Part shown: in pieces, positions 25,801 to 32,950 of the stretch
Layout of the letters: every line of letters begins with the position of its first letter
Numbering within the stretch: position 1 is the stretch's first letter
From: Holophagales bacterium UBA5704
Lineage (GTDB): Bacteria; Acidobacteriota; Thermoanaerobaculia; Multivoradales; UBA5704
DNA length: 64,000 nt
NCBI GenBank assembly: GCA_002420005.1
Contig: DIHE01000171.1
Span: 164,375-228,374, forward strand
Direction of reading: 5' to 3'
The notes under the pieces: generated by a model
Told to the model about the DNA's origin: nothing
Seen by the model: the letters and a program-made list of their open reading frames with translations, nothing else
Database searches by the model: none
Program-made: the position numbers and the translations under genes

Positions 25801-26102
25801 CAGGTCAGGCCGGCATCCCCCGTCTTCCACACGCCACCGCCGGTGGCACCGAAGTAGTAGGTCTTGCGATCTCCCGGCAGGCCGGCCACCGCGGCGGAGC
25901 GGCCGCCGCGATAGGGACCCACCTCGCGCCAGCGCCATGCCTTCCACAGCTGGGGGTCGATCCGGCTGCCGGCTGGCGTTCCGGCCGCAGACCGCTCGGT
26001 CTTCGCAGGAGCGGGAGCGGCGGCCAGGCCTTCGGCGGTGAGAGAAAGAAGGACGGCGAGAGCGGTCGCGAGGGGGGGCCGGTGTCGGCTCGAAATGATC
26101 AT
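22848..26102 (-). CDS. Secreted BNR/sortilin-like repeat protein (glycosyl-hydrolase-like)
   Basis: 1084 aa. Signal peptide MIISSRHRPPLATALAVLLSLTAEGLAAA. Residues about 60-740 are a ten-or-so bladed beta-propeller with many Asp boxes (KTGDAGLTW, KSTDAGRTW, RSKDGGTTW, KSTDGGDTW, RSTDEGQSW, HVSRDGGATW). A beta domain follows, interrupted by a lysine/aspartate-rich linker (GKKDDKDGKDEKKEDG) near 840, then a C-terminal helical region about 950-1080. Proteins of this design are abundant in Acidobacteria and Bacteroidetes and are often labelled glycosyl hydrolase, but no sialidase Arg triad is evident, so substrate is unknown. GAGGAG precedes ATG 26102. First gene of the operon with pepF. Confidence 0.82.
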   Translation of the reverse strand: MIISSRHRPPLATALAVLLSLTAEGLAAAPAPAKTERSAAGTPAGSRIDPQLWKAWRWREVGPYRGGRSAAVAGLPGDRKTYYFGATGGGVWKTGDAGLTWKNVSDGFFGGSIGAVAVSAWDPNVVYAGGGEVTVRGNVSQGDGVWKSTDAGRTWKHMGLGDARHIPRLVIHPKNPDLVYAAVLGHLFGPNEMRGVYRSKDGGTTWERVHFVSPEAGAVDLTMDPTNPRVLYASIWRVRRTPWSLESGGPGSGLWKSTDGGDTWNELTHHPGLPKGTLGIIGITVSRSNPDNLYAIVEAADGGVFRSRDAGATWTRTNEDRSLRQRAWYYSRIYADPADEEAVWVLNVQLLRSKDGGKSFSRVQVPHADNHDLWIDPADPLRMIEANDGGANVTSDGGATWTPQNNQPTAQIYRVSTDNHIPYRLLGAQQDSSALRIASRSPTNAGIGFNDWEGTAGGESGHVVADPDDPEVVFGGSYGGLLQRRDHRTQELRDVNPWPDDPMGWGAGDLEVRFQWNFPLLFSPHDGDTLYAAGQRLFRSTDEGQSWTAISPDLTRNDKSKQGPSGGPITKDNTSVEYYCTIFAVAESPLEKGVLWTGSDDGLLHVSRDGGATWKNVTPPGLPEWSLINSLEASPFEKGGLYVAATRYKLDDLRPYLFKTTDYGATWTRIDRGIDPASFTRVIRADPLRPGLLFAGTENGVWVSWNDGGFWEPLQLNLPRVPITDLAVKQGDLIAATQGRGFWILDGIGLLHQLPESDLHDVRLFAPAEAIRFRSDNDGDGDGGAPAGQGENPPGGAALYYWLPAAEPGLTARLEILGRDGAVLRTFTGEVEAAGKKDDKDGKDEKKEDGPEEPKLAVAQGLNRFVWDLRHAQASSFPGMILWSGKPSQPRVLPGDYQARLTVGAKVLTVPVRVLADPRVQATAQDLEAQERFLLEVRDRLTAAHDAIRRIREVRSQLDGIRGRLKAIEGQVGKQELLDAAQELDRQMTAVEEALYQTKNKSPQDPLNHPIRLTDKLNALGVSAATGDARPTDQQMAVQARLSAAIDAELARLAAIWETTLPAWNELAQKSGLAAVTSPAPRLK

Positions 26103-26217
26103 GCCAGGCTCCTCAAGATGCGGCTCCTAAGCAAACGGCCTGCCGAAGCAGGCCGTCGCGAAAACCTTCGGGCTCCCGACGACGGGAGCGGGGGGGAACG
26201 CCTCCGGAGGAGGCATT

Positions 26218-26679
26218 CTACGGATAGTCGTCGAGCTTCTCCAGCGGCAGGCCGCAAGGGTAGAAGAGATTGAACACCGGCTGCTCGATGATCTCGGCGA
26301 AGTGGAGCAGGAGCGGTCCGTACTCCTCGATGCCGGACGTTCCGCCCTCGATCTCCGCATACTCTTCCTTGGAAATCTCCAAGGCCTCCGCCATCTGGTC
26401 CGGCGTCTTCGCGCGCCGCTCGCGGTGCTTGGTGATCAGCGTGCCCGCCTGGCCGGCCTTGGTGTCGGCCGACTTGCCGCTGTCGGCCAGCAGACGCGAG
26501 GTCGGGGTTTCGAGCTTGATGGCGATCTTGGCAAGGAGCGGTCCCCATTTTTCCGCCGGGGAGGTCCCCCCTTCCATCTCGCCGTACTTCTCCTGCGATA
26601 TACCCAAGCGGGAAGCGGTCTCGTCGAACGAGAGTTTTTTCCGCTCCCTTTCCTTCTTCAGAACATCTCCGAGTTTCAC
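26218..26679 (-). CDS. Protein with two tandem XRE-type helix-turn-helix domains
   Basis: 153 aa. Start GTG 26679 with AGGAGGGG upstream. Residues 1-65 (MKLGDVLKKERERKKLSFDETASRLGISQEKYGEMEGG) and about 76-150 (TLITKHRERRAKTPDQMAEALEISKEEYAEIEGG) are two related HTH units, each followed by EGGTSxxEEx(W/Y)GPLL. A single chain with two HTH domains may bind DNA as a pseudo-dimer. It is divergent from sbnA across 180 bp and could regulate it; no operator is obvious. Confidence 0.72.
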   Translation of the reverse strand: MKLGDVLKKERERKKLSFDETASRLGISQEKYGEMEGGTSPAEKWGPLLAKIAIKLETPTSRLLADSGKSADTKAGQAGTLITKHRERRAKTPDQMAEALEISKEEYAEIEGGTSGIEEYGPLLLHFAEIIEQPVFNLFYPCGLPLEKLDDYP

Positions 26680-26859
26680 CGTCCCCTCCTTCTGTCTTCG
26701 TGTCGACCGGTTCGGGACGCAACCGTCCAGGCCACTGCAGGCCGAGGCGCCGTCCGATGGTCCGCCGATGCTAGCACAGCGGGCCGGAGCATCTCCATCT
26801 CAAGAACGTTGCGAGAAGTTTGTCCCGTTTGAGACCTCGTGGGATACCTTTAGGGTTGT

Positions 26860-27876
26860 ATGGCTCTTCGTGACCCGTTCACCCGAGGTGTGCTCTCTGC
26901 CGTCGGCCGGACGCCGGCGGTTCTGTTACGCAAGATCTATCCCGATCTGCCTTTTCAGCTTTTTGCGAAGCTGGAGTCGCTGAATCCCGGAGGCAGCATC
27001 AAAGACCGGCCGGCGCTCGAGATTCTCGAAGAGGCGATCGGCCGGGGCGTGGTGCGCCCTGGCGTCACCATCATCGAGTCGAGCTCCGGCAACATGGGGA
27101 TCGGCCTGGCACAGGCCTGCGCCTATTACGGTTTGCGTTTCATCTGCGTCGTCGACGTCAAGGCTTCGCGGCAGAATCTGGAGCTGTTGCGGGTCTATGG
27201 AGCGGAGATCGATTGCATCACGGCGCCGGACCCGGAGACCGGTGAGCTTCTGCCGGCCCGGTTGCGGCGCGTCCGCGAGCTGGTGGCGGAGCTGGGGGAT
27301 GCCTTCTGGCCGAACCAGTACGCCAACGAGCACAACGCCGGTGCGCATCTGCGCCATACGATGCGCGAGCTGGTCGAGCAGCTCGACCATCGCCTTGATT
27401 TCATCTTTTGCGCCACGAGCACGTGCGGAACCGTGCGCGGTTGTGGCGAGTACGTGCGCGACAACGGGATGGCCACCCGGGTGATCGCCGTCGACTCCGT
27501 CGGCAGTCTCATCTTTTCGGACCAGCAGGGCCCGCGGTATCTGCCGGGCATGGGGGCGGGACTGCGGCCGCCGCTCTGCGACCTTCGTTACATCGACGAC
27601 CATGTCCTGGTCAGCGATCTGGAATGCATCCTCGCCTGCCGGCGGCTGGTCCGCCGGGAGGGGATTCTCGCCGGAGCCTCCTCGGGTGGCCTGATCGCCG
27701 CCGTGGGCAAGCTGCGCGACCGCATCCCCGCAGGAGCGCGGTGCGCCGTGATCCTGCCGGATCGGGGAGAGCGTTATCTCGACACCGTGTACTCTGATGC
27801 CTGGGTTCGCGAGCACTTCGGCGAAGTCTCCGATCTGTGGCCGGAGAAAGGGAGCTTTGTGCATGAAACCCAGTGA
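26860..27876 (+). CDS. sbnA: N-(2-amino-2-carboxyethyl)-L-glutamate synthase, SbnA type
   Basis: 338 aa, PLP-dependent cysteine-synthase fold. Joins O-phospho-L-serine and L-glutamate to ACEGA, the first step to L-2,3-diaminopropionate. LNPGGSIKDRPA carries the PLP lysine Lys48; SSSGNMGIGLAQAC is the Asn loop; GASSGGLIAAV binds the phosphate. TSTCGTVRGCGEYVR and the neighbouring sbnB distinguish it from ordinary CysK. The start has no Shine-Dalgarno; TACCTT (26845-26850) is 9 nt upstream. sbnB begins 14 bp before its stop. Confidence 0.88.
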   Translation: MALRDPFTRGVLSAVGRTPAVLLRKIYPDLPFQLFAKLESLNPGGSIKDRPALEILEEAIGRGVVRPGVTIIESSSGNMGIGLAQACAYYGLRFICVVDVKASRQNLELLRVYGAEIDCITAPDPETGELLPARLRRVRELVAELGDAFWPNQYANEHNAGAHLRHTMRELVEQLDHRLDFIFCATSTCGTVRGCGEYVRDNGMATRVIAVDSVGSLIFSDQQGPRYLPGMGAGLRPPLCDLRYIDDHVLVSDLECILACRRLVRREGILAGASSGGLIAAVGKLRDRIPAGARCAVILPDRGERYLDTVYSDAWVREHFGEVSDLWPEKGSFVHETQ

Positions 27877-28891
27877 CATCCTGATCCTCCGTGGTGGTGA
27901 CGTGGAGGATCTTCTGCAGGGCCGCGAGGACGAGGTCCTGGACGTGGTGGGGCGGGCCTATCTCGCGCACGGCCGGGGCGAGAGCTCGCTGCCGCATTCG
28001 AACTTTCTGCGTTTTCCGAACGATGACCTGAACCGCATCATCTCTCTGCCCGCTTATCTGGGCGACGGTTTCGGCGTGGCCGGCATGAAGTGGATCGCAT
28101 CGTTTCCCGGCAATCTCCAGAAGGGTTTCGCCCGCGCGTCCGCGGTGCTGATTTTGAACAGCGCCTCGACCGGACTGCCCGAGGCGATTCTTGAGAGCTC
28201 GCTGATCAGTGCCCGCCGGACGGCGGCGAGCGCCGCCCTCGCGGCCCGCGAGCTGCGCCGGGGCCGGGAGACCGCTGCGGCCGGACTCATCGGCACCGGC
28301 GTGATCAATTTCGAGACCGCCCGGTTCCTCGTGCGCGCGTTGCCGGACCTGTCCCGCTTCGTCCTCTACGACCTGAACACCGAGCGGGCGCAGGCCTCGG
28401 CGGTGAGCCTGCGGGAGATGCTCGCCGGGTTCCGAGAGGTGGAGGTCGCGGTGGCCGGTGATCCGCTGGACGTCCTGCGCGAGTGCCCGCTGATCGCCTA
28501 CGCCACCACCGCGGTCAAGCCGCACGTCACCGACCTGTCGGCCTGTCAGCCGGGGGCGACGATCCTCCATACCTCGCTGCGCGATCTCACGGCGGACGTG
28601 GTGCTGGCCCACGACAACGTGGTCGACGACGTGGACCACGCCGTGCGGGCGCAGACCTCGCTGCACCTGGCCGAGCAGCGGGTGGGGCACCGGGACTTCA
28701 TCCGCTGCACCCTGGCCGAGCTGCTGGCCGGTACCGCCCCGGCCAAGCGCGACGAGAGCCGGCTCAGCATCTTCAGCCCGTTCGGCCTCGGCATCCTCGA
28801 CCTCGCGGTCGGTCAGCTCGTCCGTGAGCGGGCGCTCGCGACCGGCCGGGGGACGGTGATCGAAGGGTTCCTGCCGCTCCCCCTCCCCTGA
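27863..28891 (+). CDS. sbnB: ACEGA dehydrogenase, SbnB type (ornithine cyclodeaminase/mu-crystallin family)
   Basis: 342 aa. NAD-dependent oxidative hydrolysis of ACEGA to L-2,3-diaminopropionate and 2-oxoglutarate. GMKWIASFPGN is the substrate region of the family, AAAGLIGTGVINFETARFL the Rossmann dinucleotide loop, and LRDLTADVVLAHDNVVDDVDH the C-terminal active-site part. Start ATG 27863 lies inside sbnA, so the two are coupled. The last residues (LPLPLP) and stop come from a GC palindrome that continues to 28918. The product Dap is a known NRPS and siderophore building block; an NRPS begins at 55703. Confidence 0.88.
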   Translation: MKPSDILILRGGDVEDLLQGREDEVLDVVGRAYLAHGRGESSLPHSNFLRFPNDDLNRIISLPAYLGDGFGVAGMKWIASFPGNLQKGFARASAVLILNSASTGLPEAILESSLISARRTAASAALAARELRRGRETAAAGLIGTGVINFETARFLVRALPDLSRFVLYDLNTERAQASAVSLREMLAGFREVEVAVAGDPLDVLRECPLIAYATTAVKPHVTDLSACQPGATILHTSLRDLTADVVLAHDNVVDDVDHAVRAQTSLHLAEQRVGHRDFIRCTLAELLAGTAPAKRDESRLSIFSPFGLGILDLAVGQLVRERALATGRGTVIEGFLPLPLP

Positions 28892-28918
28892 CCCCTCCCC
28901 CGCGAAGCGGGAGAGGGG
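28892..28918. repeat. GC palindrome at the 3' end of sbnB
   Basis: CCCCTCCCCCGC / GCGGGAGAGGGG with one mismatch and a GAA loop; same core as the elements at 1-138 and 670-711. It lies immediately after the sbnB stop and before the convergent DUF4388 gene stop at 28932, so it could also act as a bidirectional terminator. Confidence 0.7.
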
Positions 28919-28931
28919 AACCGGCGGGGGG

Positions 28932-30545
28932 CTACCGCTTCCGCGCCGACAGGTTCTTGAGCGCGTCGATCGGCCGCCGGTCGGGGCTCATCAGCTTGAT
29001 GGCGCGGCGGAAGTAGCCTTCGGCGTCGTCGAAGAAACCGGTCTCGCGGCTGATCTCGCCGGCGTAGAAGGCGGCGAGGCCGCAGCCGGGGTCGCGCCGC
29101 AGGGTCTCCTGCAGCTCCTTGATCGCCTGGTTGGCGTGCGCCGTGGAGACGAGGAAGCGGCAGTAGGCGAGCTCGGCCGCATACAGGCCGTTCTGGGGGT
29201 CGCAGTCCGAGGCGAACTCGAGGAGGACGACGGCCTCCTTGTGTTTGCCTTGCTCCATGAGAGCGCGGCCCTTCTTGAACTGGGCTTCGGAGTCGAGCAG
29301 GTCGGTCTTGATGCCGCCGAAGCCGGCGGGCTTGCGCGCCTTCTCCTCGCGCAGGGTGCGGCGGCGGAAGAGGAGCGTGTTGCGCTGCTCGGTGTCGCAC
29401 AGCTCGGCGAAGGCGCGCGACCCGGCGAGAAAGAGCTCGCGGGCCCGGTCTTCCAGCGCCTTGAGATCGGGATGGTCGAGCGTCCAAGGTGCGAACCGGC
29501 GTGCCAGGACGAGGAATTTCTCTTCGATCGCAGGGACCGTCGCCGTCTCCGGGAGGCCGAGGAGGTCGAAGGCATCCTGCCGGCGGTAGGTCAGGTAGGC
29601 CTGCATGATCTCGTTGCGCCGCCGCTCGACGTCGGCTGTGGAGACCGCCGGAGCGGCCGGAGGTGGGGGGGCGGCGGGCGCAGGGAGCACCGGGGCCGAC
29701 GGCTCCGGTGCCGGCGGTGCCACGGTGGCCGCCGGGGCGCCGGCGGCCACAGGGAAGCTGCCGGTGGTGGTTTTGAGCGCAGGCGGGGCCGCGTCTTTGG
29801 GAATGCTGTCCGCGGGAGCGACGACGCCGAGGATGGAGAGGGCATAGAGCAGCCGGGTGATCTCGTCGACCGGCAATCCGGTCGATTCGGCCAGCTCCCC
29901 CATGCGGCGGCCGGGCTTGATCGCCTCCGCGAGCTGCGCCTGCCGCGGGCTCAGCCGGATGTCTTCCAGCGGAAAGAACGGAGCCGGATGAAGGGCCAGC
30001 TTCTTGCCCACCAGCGCGGCGACCGCCATGTCGACCTCCTCTTGCGGCGCCAGCTTGGTCACTCCGGTGAGGATGAGCTGGGGCACCTTGACCTTGAGCG
30101 ACATCTCATTGCGCAGCTCGTCCTCGACGATGCGGAATTCCCCTTCCCGCCAGGTGAACATGTCGAGGAGCTTCTTGGCGAGGTTCTGCTGCAGGATGCG
30201 GAACAGCTCGACCGCGTTGACCAGCCCGCTTTCGAGCAGGACCTCGCCCAGCGGCACACCGCGCGAGGCCGAGCGGCCCAGGCTGGCGTTGAAGTCGTCC
30301 TCGGTGAGCTTGCCTTCGAGCACCATGTAGCGCCCGAGCGTCTCGTGGACGAGGTTGGACCGGCAGTCGACCGGCAGCCCCTCTTCGAGGACGATCTTCT
30401 TCCACACCTGCCGGCGCCGGATCTCCAGCACGGTGGTCTTCTTCTGGAAGGAGAGGGCACAGAGAAGTGGCGAGAAGGGGATCTCCTGCAGGCTTCCTTC
30501 CTGCCGGCTGGCAATGTCCTCAAGTTGCTGGGGCGTGGGGATCAC
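28932..30545 (-). CDS. DUF4388 domain protein with degenerate J-like domain and TPR tail
   Basis: 537 aa. Start GTG 30545. Residues about 15-160 (IPFSPLLCALSFQKKTTVLEIRRRQVWKKIVLEEG) are a DUF4388/PATAN-like domain of the kind seen in gliding and signalling proteins. A Pro/Ala-rich linker (about 255-310) follows. QDAFDLLGLPETATVPAIEEKF at about 335 begins a DnaJ-like helical unit, but the HPD tripeptide is replaced by AP-W. The C-terminus (about 425-530) holds two to three TPR units (FKKGRALMEQGKHKEAVVLLEFA). Cytoplasmic scaffold is the likely role; the partner is unknown. Confidence 0.78.
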   Translation of the reverse strand: MIPTPQQLEDIASRQEGSLQEIPFSPLLCALSFQKKTTVLEIRRRQVWKKIVLEEGLPVDCRSNLVHETLGRYMVLEGKLTEDDFNASLGRSASRGVPLGEVLLESGLVNAVELFRILQQNLAKKLLDMFTWREGEFRIVEDELRNEMSLKVKVPQLILTGVTKLAPQEEVDMAVAALVGKKLALHPAPFFPLEDIRLSPRQAQLAEAIKPGRRMGELAESTGLPVDEITRLLYALSILGVVAPADSIPKDAAPPALKTTTGSFPVAAGAPAATVAPPAPEPSAPVLPAPAAPPPPAAPAVSTADVERRRNEIMQAYLTYRRQDAFDLLGLPETATVPAIEEKFLVLARRFAPWTLDHPDLKALEDRARELFLAGSRAFAELCDTEQRNTLLFRRRTLREEKARKPAGFGGIKTDLLDSEAQFKKGRALMEQGKHKEAVVLLEFASDCDPQNGLYAAELAYCRFLVSTAHANQAIKELQETLRRDPGCGLAAFYAGEISRETGFFDDAEGYFRRAIKLMSPDRRPIDALKNLSARKR

Positions 30546-30679
30546 AGGGCCTCGCTCGTTCTGGAACGTTTGCCGCGAGGGTAGCCGGACGGGGGGGAGC
30601 TGTCAAATCGGGCTGGTGTGGGCCGCCAGATAGTCTATCGCCTGGGCTCGGCACCGTCCAATGCCGGGGCGCCCGCGGT

Positions 30680-31207
30680 CTGGTCCACCCCGCCCTCGGG
30701 ACGAGGCTCCCGGCTCCAGGTCCGAGCCTCCCGGCTCTCGATCCGAGCCTCTCCGCCCTGGGTCCAAGCCTCCCGGCTCTCGGTGCGAGCCTCGCCGCTC
30801 TCGGGAGGGGCCTCCCGGCTCTCGGGAGGGGGCAAGCCGCTCTCGGCCCGGGCTGCCCCGCCCTCGGGACACGCCTCGGCGCTCCAGGTCCGAGTCTCCC
30901 CGCTCTCGATCCGAGTCTCCTCGTTCTCGATCCGAGTCTCTCCGCTCGAGAGCCGGGGTCCCTCCGCCCGCGGGCGGAGAGGCTCCGCCCGCGGTCTGGA
31001 CCGCTCCGCCCGGGAGCCGGGGTACCCCCGCCCGCGATCCGGCCCCCTCCGCCCGACGTCTGAGTCGCTCCGCCCGCGGGCGGAGGTCCCTCAGCCCGCC
31101 ATCCGGGCTCCTCCGCCCGATGTCCGGGTCCCTCCGCCCGCCATCCGGGTCCCTCCGCCCGCGATCCGGGCCACCCCGCTCGACGTCTGAGGCCCTCAGA
31201 CCTCGGG
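30680..31207. repeat. 21-bp minisatellite, about 25 copies
   Basis: Twenty-five head-to-tail units, 22 of 21 bp and three of 22 bp. The 5' half follows CCGAGCCTCCCGGCTCTCGA-type units and the 3' half CCGGGTCCCTCCGCCCGCCA-type units, so two subfamilies adjoin. The palindrome CTCCGCCCGCGGGCGGAG occurs twice. All reading frames are long here because 21 is a multiple of 3, but the 22-bp units change phase, which argues against a conserved heptapeptide protein. It fills nearly all of the 30546-31252 gap between the DUF4388 gene and the HTH-TPR gene. Confidence 0.88.
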
Positions 31208-31252
31208 CGGAGCCAGCCCGCCGATCTCGCCCCAACCGGGCCCGCGCCGTTT

Positions 31253-32680
31253 TCATGCCGCAAACGCCAGCTCAGGCTGGTGCTCCGCGCGAAACAGGTA
31301 GCGCAGCACCTTCCCGGCCAGCTCGGCGGTGGCTTCTTCCTTGTCCGCCGCGTCCTTGAAGAGCTGCAGGGCTTTTTCGGCCTCGGGACGGACGCCGCGC
31401 TTCCGGAAGGCTTCGACCAGCTCGGTGGCCATCGCCTTGACCTCGTCGGTGCTGCCTTCCGCCAGCAGGAACGGGGCGATCTCCAGGTCGGCCAGGGCCA
31501 CGTCGTACCACATGTCGCGTTCGGCGAAGCCGCGGCGCGCCTCGCCGAGCAGCCTCTGCGCCTCCGTGGGCCGCCCCAGGCCGGCGGCGATGCGCCCGCG
31601 CAGCCAGAGGACCCGGCAGGCCTCGGCCTCGTCGGACCCGACCAGCTCGCTCACCCGCCGCACCAGCGGGCCGGCCGCGGCGAATCGGCCGAGGTGGGTG
31701 TACACCACGGCGGTGTTGAAGAGCAGCATGTACTTCAAGCGGGGGTCCCCCTCGCGCTCCACCAGCGGTTCCGCCGCCAGGAAGGTTTTGAGGGCACGAC
31801 GGTAGTTGCCCATCACCACCAGGATGCCGCCTTTCTTGAGGAGCACCCGGCCCGGGTTGTGGCTGACGGGAAACGCTTCATCCAGCAGGGCCACAGCCCT
31901 CTCGGGCTGGCGTTCGTCCCGGCACAGGGAGGCCTCCAGGTCGAGGAGCCTTCCTGGGTCGAGCAGGTGGCCTGGGTCAGCGCCGGCCCGATGAAGTTGC
32001 TTCGCCTCCTCCAGGCCCTCCCGCGCGATCACGAGCTCGCCTTCTACTCGGTGGACGTTCGGCAGGTGGGCCGCGGCGTAGCCCTCCACGTAGACGCGCC
32101 AGCACTCCGGCCCGGGGACTCTCTCGGCGATTTCCCGCGCCAAGCGGGCCAGTGAAGCCGCCTGGGCGAGCTGCTGGGACGCCAGGACTTCTGATTCCGC
32201 GCAGCACTTTTCTGCCAGCACCCAGTGCTGGTACTCCCGGCCGACTCGCACCACGGCCACCTGCTGGTCCTCCGGAAGGGGCGCTAGGCGCGCCCAAAGC
32301 TCCGCGGCGCCGTCGCGATCCTCGGGTTTGGGGGCTGCGCTTCCGGGGGGCAGCCGGAGGAGGCGCTCGGCCACCCGGGTAGCAAGGGCACCGGCCGCCT
32401 GAAGAAAGACCGCCCGGCCGAGTCCCGGCCGCTGCTGCGGCCGGCGCAGGACGTCGGCGAAGTGCAGAATCTCCTCGCCCGCCGCGACGGTGAGGTCCGC
32501 TCCCTCCCCCTGGAGGCGCAGATGCTCGGCCGACGGGTTGACCTTGCCCTGCTCATAGCGGTCGAGCAGGCTGAAAAAGATGCCGGTCTTGGCGCCGAAC
32601 TCGATCTGCGACAAGCCGGAAATAGCCCGGAAGAGCCGGGAGAGGCGCTGGCCGAGATTCAGCCGCCGGACCACCGCCAC
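31253..32680 (-). CDS. XRE HTH regulator with C-terminal TPR-like repeats
   Basis: 475 aa from GTG 32680 (alternatives: GTG 32674, ATG 32779). Residues about 5-60 (LGQRLSRLFRAISGLSQIEFGAKTGIFFSLLDRYEQGKVNPS) are an XRE HTH. The remainder is helical: AASLARLAREIAERVPGPECW, LDLEASLCRDERQPERAVALLDEAF, GGILVVMGNYRRALKTFLAAEPLV, NTAVVYTHLGRFAAAGPLV, GRIAAGLGRPTEAQRLLGEARRGFAERDMWYDVALA are TPR-like. HTH plus TPR is the RRNPP receptor design (PlcR, NprR, Rgg, PrgX), in which a secreted peptide is re-imported and bound by the TPRs. A 55-aa secreted peptide gene is divergent across 102 bp. A decayed paralogue lies upstream. Confidence 0.75.
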   Translation of the reverse strand: MAVVRRLNLGQRLSRLFRAISGLSQIEFGAKTGIFFSLLDRYEQGKVNPSAEHLRLQGEGADLTVAAGEEILHFADVLRRPQQRPGLGRAVFLQAAGALATRVAERLLRLPPGSAAPKPEDRDGAAELWARLAPLPEDQQVAVVRVGREYQHWVLAEKCCAESEVLASQQLAQAASLARLAREIAERVPGPECWRVYVEGYAAAHLPNVHRVEGELVIAREGLEEAKQLHRAGADPGHLLDPGRLLDLEASLCRDERQPERAVALLDEAFPVSHNPGRVLLKKGGILVVMGNYRRALKTFLAAEPLVEREGDPRLKYMLLFNTAVVYTHLGRFAAAGPLVRRVSELVGSDEAEACRVLWLRGRIAAGLGRPTEAQRLLGEARRGFAERDMWYDVALADLEIAPFLLAEGSTDEVKAMATELVEAFRKRGVRPEAEKALQLFKDAADKEEATAELAGKVLRYLFRAEHQPELAFAA

Positions 32681-32782
32681 GGCGGGCGGATTTTTCCCGC
32701 TGTTCTGGCGGAGGATAGCCGGCAGGCGCGGCCCACGTGGACCATGGAGGCCCGCGGCCGGCGCCACGCCGGAGATCATCCC

Positions 32783-32950
32783 ATGCGCACTCTTCTCTTC
32801 CTCACCGCCATCATCGCTTTTCTCCTGGCCTCCGCGGTCGCCCCGGCGGGCTGCATCATGGATCCCAACGGGAGGTGTGACAGCGGTGACCCGCAGCCCG
32901 TGATCAACGCTGGCTGCATCATGGACCCCAGCGGCTGCCACGGGGTCTGA
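32783..32950 (+). CDS. 55-aa secreted peptide with duplicated GCIMDPxG motif
   Basis: ATG 32783 with GGAG 8 nt upstream. A signal peptide of about 20-23 residues (MRTLLFLTAIIAFLLASAV) is followed by AGCIMDPNGRC and, 21 residues later, AGCIMDPSGCH. The repeat is visible in the DNA as two nearly identical GGCTGCATCATGGA blocks. Four Cys (24, 32, 45, 52) could make disulfides. It is divergent from the HTH-TPR gene (102 bp between). No family known to me. Possible roles: signalling propeptide sensed by the HTH-TPR protein, small surface peptide, or toxin. The similar-design 50-aa peptide at 43545-43697 strengthens the call. Confidence 0.6.
   Translation: MRTLLFLTAIIAFLLASAVAPAGCIMDPNGRCDSGDPQPVINAGCIMDPSGCHGV

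Noticed and set aside
30680..31207. CRISPR array
   Set aside because: Period is 21-22 bp with no spacers between repeats and no cas genes; it is a direct tandem minisatellite.
30603..31256. 217-aa minus-strand frame with charged heptads, starting with an ATGA overlap to the HTH-TPR stop
   Set aside because: Lies almost wholly in the 21-bp minisatellite; three 22-bp units change its phase relative to the repeat, so no heptad is kept. Other frames are equally open. Kept only as part of the repeat finding.
32783..32950. Reading the 55-aa peptide as a lipoprotein (PAGC)
   Set aside because: The residue at -3 is Pro rather than Leu/Val/Ile, so the lipobox is poor; a normal signal peptidase I site is at least as likely.
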